NCBI GenBank assembly: GCA_900548205.1
Contig: URJS01000057.1
Coordinates: forward strand, 1 to 16,122
Reading direction: 5' to 3'
Origin: an uncultured Roseburia sp.
GTDB lineage: Bacteria; Bacillota; Clostridia; Lachnospirales; Lachnospiraceae
DNA length: 16,122 nt
The first letter of the stretch is position 1. Every line of letters begins with the position of its first letter. The position numbers were made by a program, and so were the translations under genes. The notes beneath the pieces are model-generated. The model was not told the DNA's origin. It searched no databases and saw only the letters and a list, made by a program, of their open reading frames with translations. Positions 13,942 to 16,122 of this stretch are shown here, in pieces.

Positions 13942-13985
13942 TCGATATAGCATGTTACGAAATCTGATAGAAAAGGAGTTTACCC

Positions 13986-15215
13986 ATGAAAGAAAAAGTA
14001 ATTTTAGCGTATTCCGGCGGTCTGGATACCACTGCCATCATCCCCTGGCTCAAGGAGAATTATGACTATGACGTAATCTGCTGCTGCATCGACTGCGGAC
14101 AGGAGGAGGAGCTTAACGGTCTGGAGGAGCGCGCGCTCTCCTGCGGCGCTTCCAAACTATACATTATAGACATCATCGACGAATTCTGCGACGATTACAT
14201 CATGCCATGCGTCAAGGCAAATGCCGTATATGAGAACAAATATCTGCTCGGCACCTCAATGGCACGCCCGCTGATCGCAAAAAAGCTTGTTGAGGCTGCA
14301 AAAAAAGAAGGCGCTGTCGCTATCTGCCACGGCGCGACAGGAAAGGGCAACGACCAGATCCGTTTTGAGCTTGGCATCAAGGCGCTCGCGCCGGAGCTTA
14401 AGATCATCGCTGCATGGAGAGACGACAAGTGGACCATGCAGTCCCGTCAGGACGAGATCGATTACTGCAAGGCACACGGCATCGACCTCCCGTTCTCTGC
14501 AGACACCAGCTACAGCCGCGACCGCAATCTCTGGCACATCAGCCATGAGGGACTTGAGCTCGAAGACCCTGCTGCAGAGCCGGATTATGAACATCTTCTG
14601 GTGCTTGGTGTATCGCCGGAGAAGGCGCCGGACGAGGGTGAATATGTGTCTGTCACATTTGAAAAGGGAATTCCGACCGCAGTCAATGGCAAACAGATGA
14701 AGGTCTCCGATATTATCCGTGAGCTAAATGCCCTCGGCGGCAAACACGGCATTGGCATTATCGACATCGTGGAAAACCGCGTGGTCGGCATGAAGTCCCG
14801 CGGTGTTTACGAGACGCCGGGCGGAACGATCTTGATGGAGGCACACCAGCAGCTGGAGGAGCTTGTACTTGACCGTGCCACAATGGAAGTGAAAAAAGAT
14901 ATGGGAAATAAGCTGGCGCAGATTGTGTATGAGGGCAAATGGTTCACCCCGCTGTGCGACGCCGTACAGGCATTCGTGGACTCTACGCAGGAATATGTCA
15001 CCGGAGAGGTAAAGCTTAAGCTTTACAAGGGAAACATCATCAAGGCTGGAACGACCTCCCCATACTCTCTCTACAGTGAATCGCTGGCAAGCTTTACGAC
15101 CGGAGACCTCTATGACCACCACGACGCGGAGGGCTTTATCACACTGTTTGGGCTCCCGCTAAAGGTCCGCGCGATGAAGCTTTGGGAGAGTGGATCAAAA
15201 AATAAGTATGAATAA
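13986..15215 (+). CDS. argG: Argininosuccinate synthase
   Basis: Catalyses ATP-dependent joining of citrulline and aspartate to argininosuccinate, the penultimate step of arginine synthesis, in the cytoplasm. The 409-residue protein is full length. It begins with the ATP-pyrophosphatase P-loop AYSGGLDTTAIIPWL (8-22), followed by YLLGTSMARPLIAKK, the GATGKGNDQIRFEL aspartate/citrulline-binding block (about 117-130), SADTSYSRDRNLWHISHEG (about 171-189), and the C-terminal GTTSPYSLYSESLASF multimerisation region. AAAGGAG lies 7 bases before the ATG. It stands alone: argH is not adjacent in this window. Regulation by an ArgR-type repressor is suggested by the upstream sites. A nested hairpin without a T run follows the stop. 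Confidence 0.97.
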   Translation: MKEKVILAYSGGLDTTAIIPWLKENYDYDVICCCIDCGQEEELNGLEERALSCGASKLYIIDIIDEFCDDYIMPCVKANAVYENKYLLGTSMARPLIAKKLVEAAKKEGAVAICHGATGKGNDQIRFELGIKALAPELKIIAAWRDDKWTMQSRQDEIDYCKAHGIDLPFSADTSYSRDRNLWHISHEGLELEDPAAEPDYEHLLVLGVSPEKAPDEGEYVSVTFEKGIPTAVNGKQMKVSDIIRELNALGGKHGIGIIDIVENRVVGMKSRGVYETPGGTILMEAHQQLEELVLDRATMEVKKDMGNKLAQIVYEGKWFTPLCDAVQAFVDSTQEYVTGEVKLKLYKGNIIKAGTTSPYSLYSESLASFTTGDLYDHHDAEGFITLFGLPLKVRAMKLWESGSKNKYE

Positions 15216-15225
15216 TTTTCAAAAA

Positions 15226-15291
15226 AGCTGTTAATTTTCTAATTCTGCGCCTGAAAGCAAATTCTGTATTTCAGGCGCAAAGCAAACAGCT
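15226..15291. repeat. Nested inverted repeat downstream of argG
   Basis: An inner stem pairs TGCGCCTGAAA (15246-15256) with its exact complement (15269-15279) across a 12-base loop. An outer stem pairs AGCTGTT (15226-15232) with AACAGCT (15285-15291). No T run follows on either strand, so it is not a classical intrinsic terminator, though it lies between the convergent argG and membrane-protein genes. Confidence 0.65.
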
Positions 15292-15334
15292 ATGCAAAGC
15301 GTTCATCAAAAGTAAATCCCCTTTTTGATCCGTC

Positions 15335-15934
15335 TCACATTCCGGCTTCTTCCATGACAGACCACTTCTTTTTCCGGACCATCTCATAGAACTCCTCATA
15401 CCCATACATACGCTCCATCGCATAAAAAAGCTTTTCCCCGTCAAATCCATAGGCAATCATGCCTTCCGCTTTCGTCCACGAGGGATTCCGGTAACATACG
15501 ATTTTCTGAATGTATCCATACTTGATATACTTCCTTTTGCGAAATAATGAATCTACCCACACCCCATCCTGATCCCAGAAAATGCATTGCTTATCCTTGA
15601 TCGCAAAAATGATCACAGGAAACAGCAGCAGCACTATAAGCAGACAAAGTAAAAGGATAAAATATATTCCACCCTCCCGGATGATCTCTGCCCATGTATC
15701 TCCCGTGTCCAGCTTTGCCAGTATTATAACACCTAATGCGAGGAACGGTGTTACTGCCATTACTCCACAGCCAAAATATAATCTTGCATTGTCTTCGTAC
15801 ATCATGTTTGCATTCGGAGGAATATCTTTTCTCTTTCTCTGCTTTCCCTGACGCATCCTCCAAAACATCCCGCCCGCCAGCACGCCTCCCACTGCTATAA
15901 ATAGATTGATACACAACTCTATCAGCTTTTCCAT
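15335..15934 (-). CDS. Uncharacterised membrane protein with a soluble C-terminal domain
   Basis: The 199-residue protein has three probable membrane helices (about 5-25, 50-72 and 88-113), with a basic loop (RMRQGKQRKRKD) after the first. A soluble C-terminal domain follows (about 114-199): CIFWDQDGVWVDSLFRKRKYIKYGYI then QKIVCYRN, a strand-rich pattern like the pleckstrin-homology-like domains attached to membrane helices in other Firmicutes proteins. That fold is inference; I do not recognise the family. ATG 15934 has GGGAG 8 bases upstream. It converges with argG. Upstream is a stretch of about 75 bases with only a weak promoter-like match, then tandem hairpins. Confidence 0.7.
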   Translation of the reverse strand: MEKLIELCINLFIAVGGVLAGGMFWRMRQGKQRKRKDIPPNANMMYEDNARLYFGCGVMAVTPFLALGVIILAKLDTGDTWAEIIREGGIYFILLLCLLIVLLLFPVIIFAIKDKQCIFWDQDGVWVDSLFRKRKYIKYGYIQKIVCYRNPSWTKAEGMIAYGFDGEKLFYAMERMYGYEEFYEMVRKKKWSVMEEAGM

Positions 15935-16011
15935 TGGCTTATCTCCCGCTATTCTCTTTCTATGATTGAATCAGCCGATTTGACACCTCTGTGATTCTTT
16001 GTAAAAACTGA

Positions 16012-16049
16012 CCCCCAAACGTCAGATTTTTTCATCTGACGTTTGGGGG
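16012..16049. repeat. Perfect 16-base inverted repeat (CCCCCAAACGTCAGAT arms)
   Basis: The arm at 16012-16027 is the exact reverse complement of 16034-16049, with a 6-base loop. On the minus strand the stem is followed by TCAGTTTTT, so it could terminate a minus-strand transcript entering from beyond the window. The GC content and exactness make it the strongest hairpin of the window. Confidence 0.8.
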
Positions 16050-16052
16050 CAC

Positions 16053-16113
16053 CTCGTTTCTTAAAACGAGCGGTCTCGGAAACTCTATGAATCCCATAGT
16101 TCCGCTCTTTTTT
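16053..16113 (+). terminator. Tandem hairpins ending in a T run
   Basis: CTCGTTT (16053-16059) pairs with AAACGAG (16064-16070). Next, CGGAA (16077-16081) with TTCCG (16100-16104) and CTATG (16085-16089) with CATAG (16095-16099) form an interrupted stem, and GAGCGG (16068-16073) can alternatively pair with CCGCTC (16102-16107). Six T follow (16108-16113). The last hairpin reads as a plus-strand terminator, but no plus-strand gene lies nearby except argG, 850 bases away, so its purpose is unclear. Confidence 0.45.
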
Positions 16114-16122
16114 ATTTATTGA

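Larger units (their letters stand above)
13482..13985. other. Gene-free interval with divergent promoters
   Basis: About 500 bases without a convincing gene. It contains the minus-strand promoter and leader of the solute-binding protein gene, candidate ARG boxes and the argG promoter. The middle (about 13650-13860) is moderately AT-rich with a CT-rich patch; I see no tRNA, riboswitch, repeat array or conserved small RNA there. A minus-strand frame at 13363-13692 overlaps the solute-binding gene and reads like a shadow. Confidence 0.7.

Overview
The window looks like chromosome of an endospore-forming, low-GC Gram-positive anaerobe of the Clostridia, most likely a Lachnospiraceae member. The reasons are the sporulation genes gpr and spoIIP, a late-competence comEA/comEC pair, A/G-rich ribosome binding sites throughout, and Bacillus-type sigma-A promoters. 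The family assignment is inference from protein style; nothing in the window identifies a species.

Layout. Positions 1-1395 form an accessory stretch on the minus strand: three very small unrecognised genes or ORFs (30-149, 218-475, 454-666), with an apparent promoter and a strong terminator-like hairpin inside the 70-residue ORF, then a multi-pass membrane protein (769-1308). Positions 1396-8340 are a conserved core: spoIIP and gpr (minus), rpsT (plus, with its own promoter and terminator), a MIF-like tautomerase (minus), a probable response-regulator remnant, holA and comEC (minus). The gene order comEA-comEC-holA-rpsT-gpr-spoIIP matches the Bacillus subtilis comE/holA/gpr neighbourhood. 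lepA, which lies near spoIIP in Bacillus, is not seen.

The most unusual part is 8348-12203. An OmpR-type response regulator, a HAMP histidine kinase and a lipoprotein with two GerMN-type domains sit between comEA and comEC in one tightly packed minus-strand transcription unit (comEA > regulator > kinase > GerMN lipoprotein > comEC), starting from a good sigma-A promoter at 12257-12285. The spacing and Shine-Dalgarno overlaps point to translational coupling. Physically this ties a cell-envelope sensing module to the DNA-uptake machinery. The regulator/kinase/lipoprotein trio is arranged like actinobacterial MtrA-MtrB-LpqB.

Upstream of it lies an orphan solute-binding protein (12303-13481) with its own promoter, no visible permease or ATPase, and a membrane anchor instead of a lipobox. 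A gene-free interval of about 500 bases follows, holding the divergent promoters of this gene and of argG (13986-15215, plus), plus candidate ARG boxes. The right end has an unknown membrane protein (15335-15934, minus) flanked by structured non-coding DNA: a nested hairpin after argG, and three consecutive hairpins at 16012-16113.

No rRNA, tRNA, CRISPR array, intact insertion sequence or prophage gene was seen.
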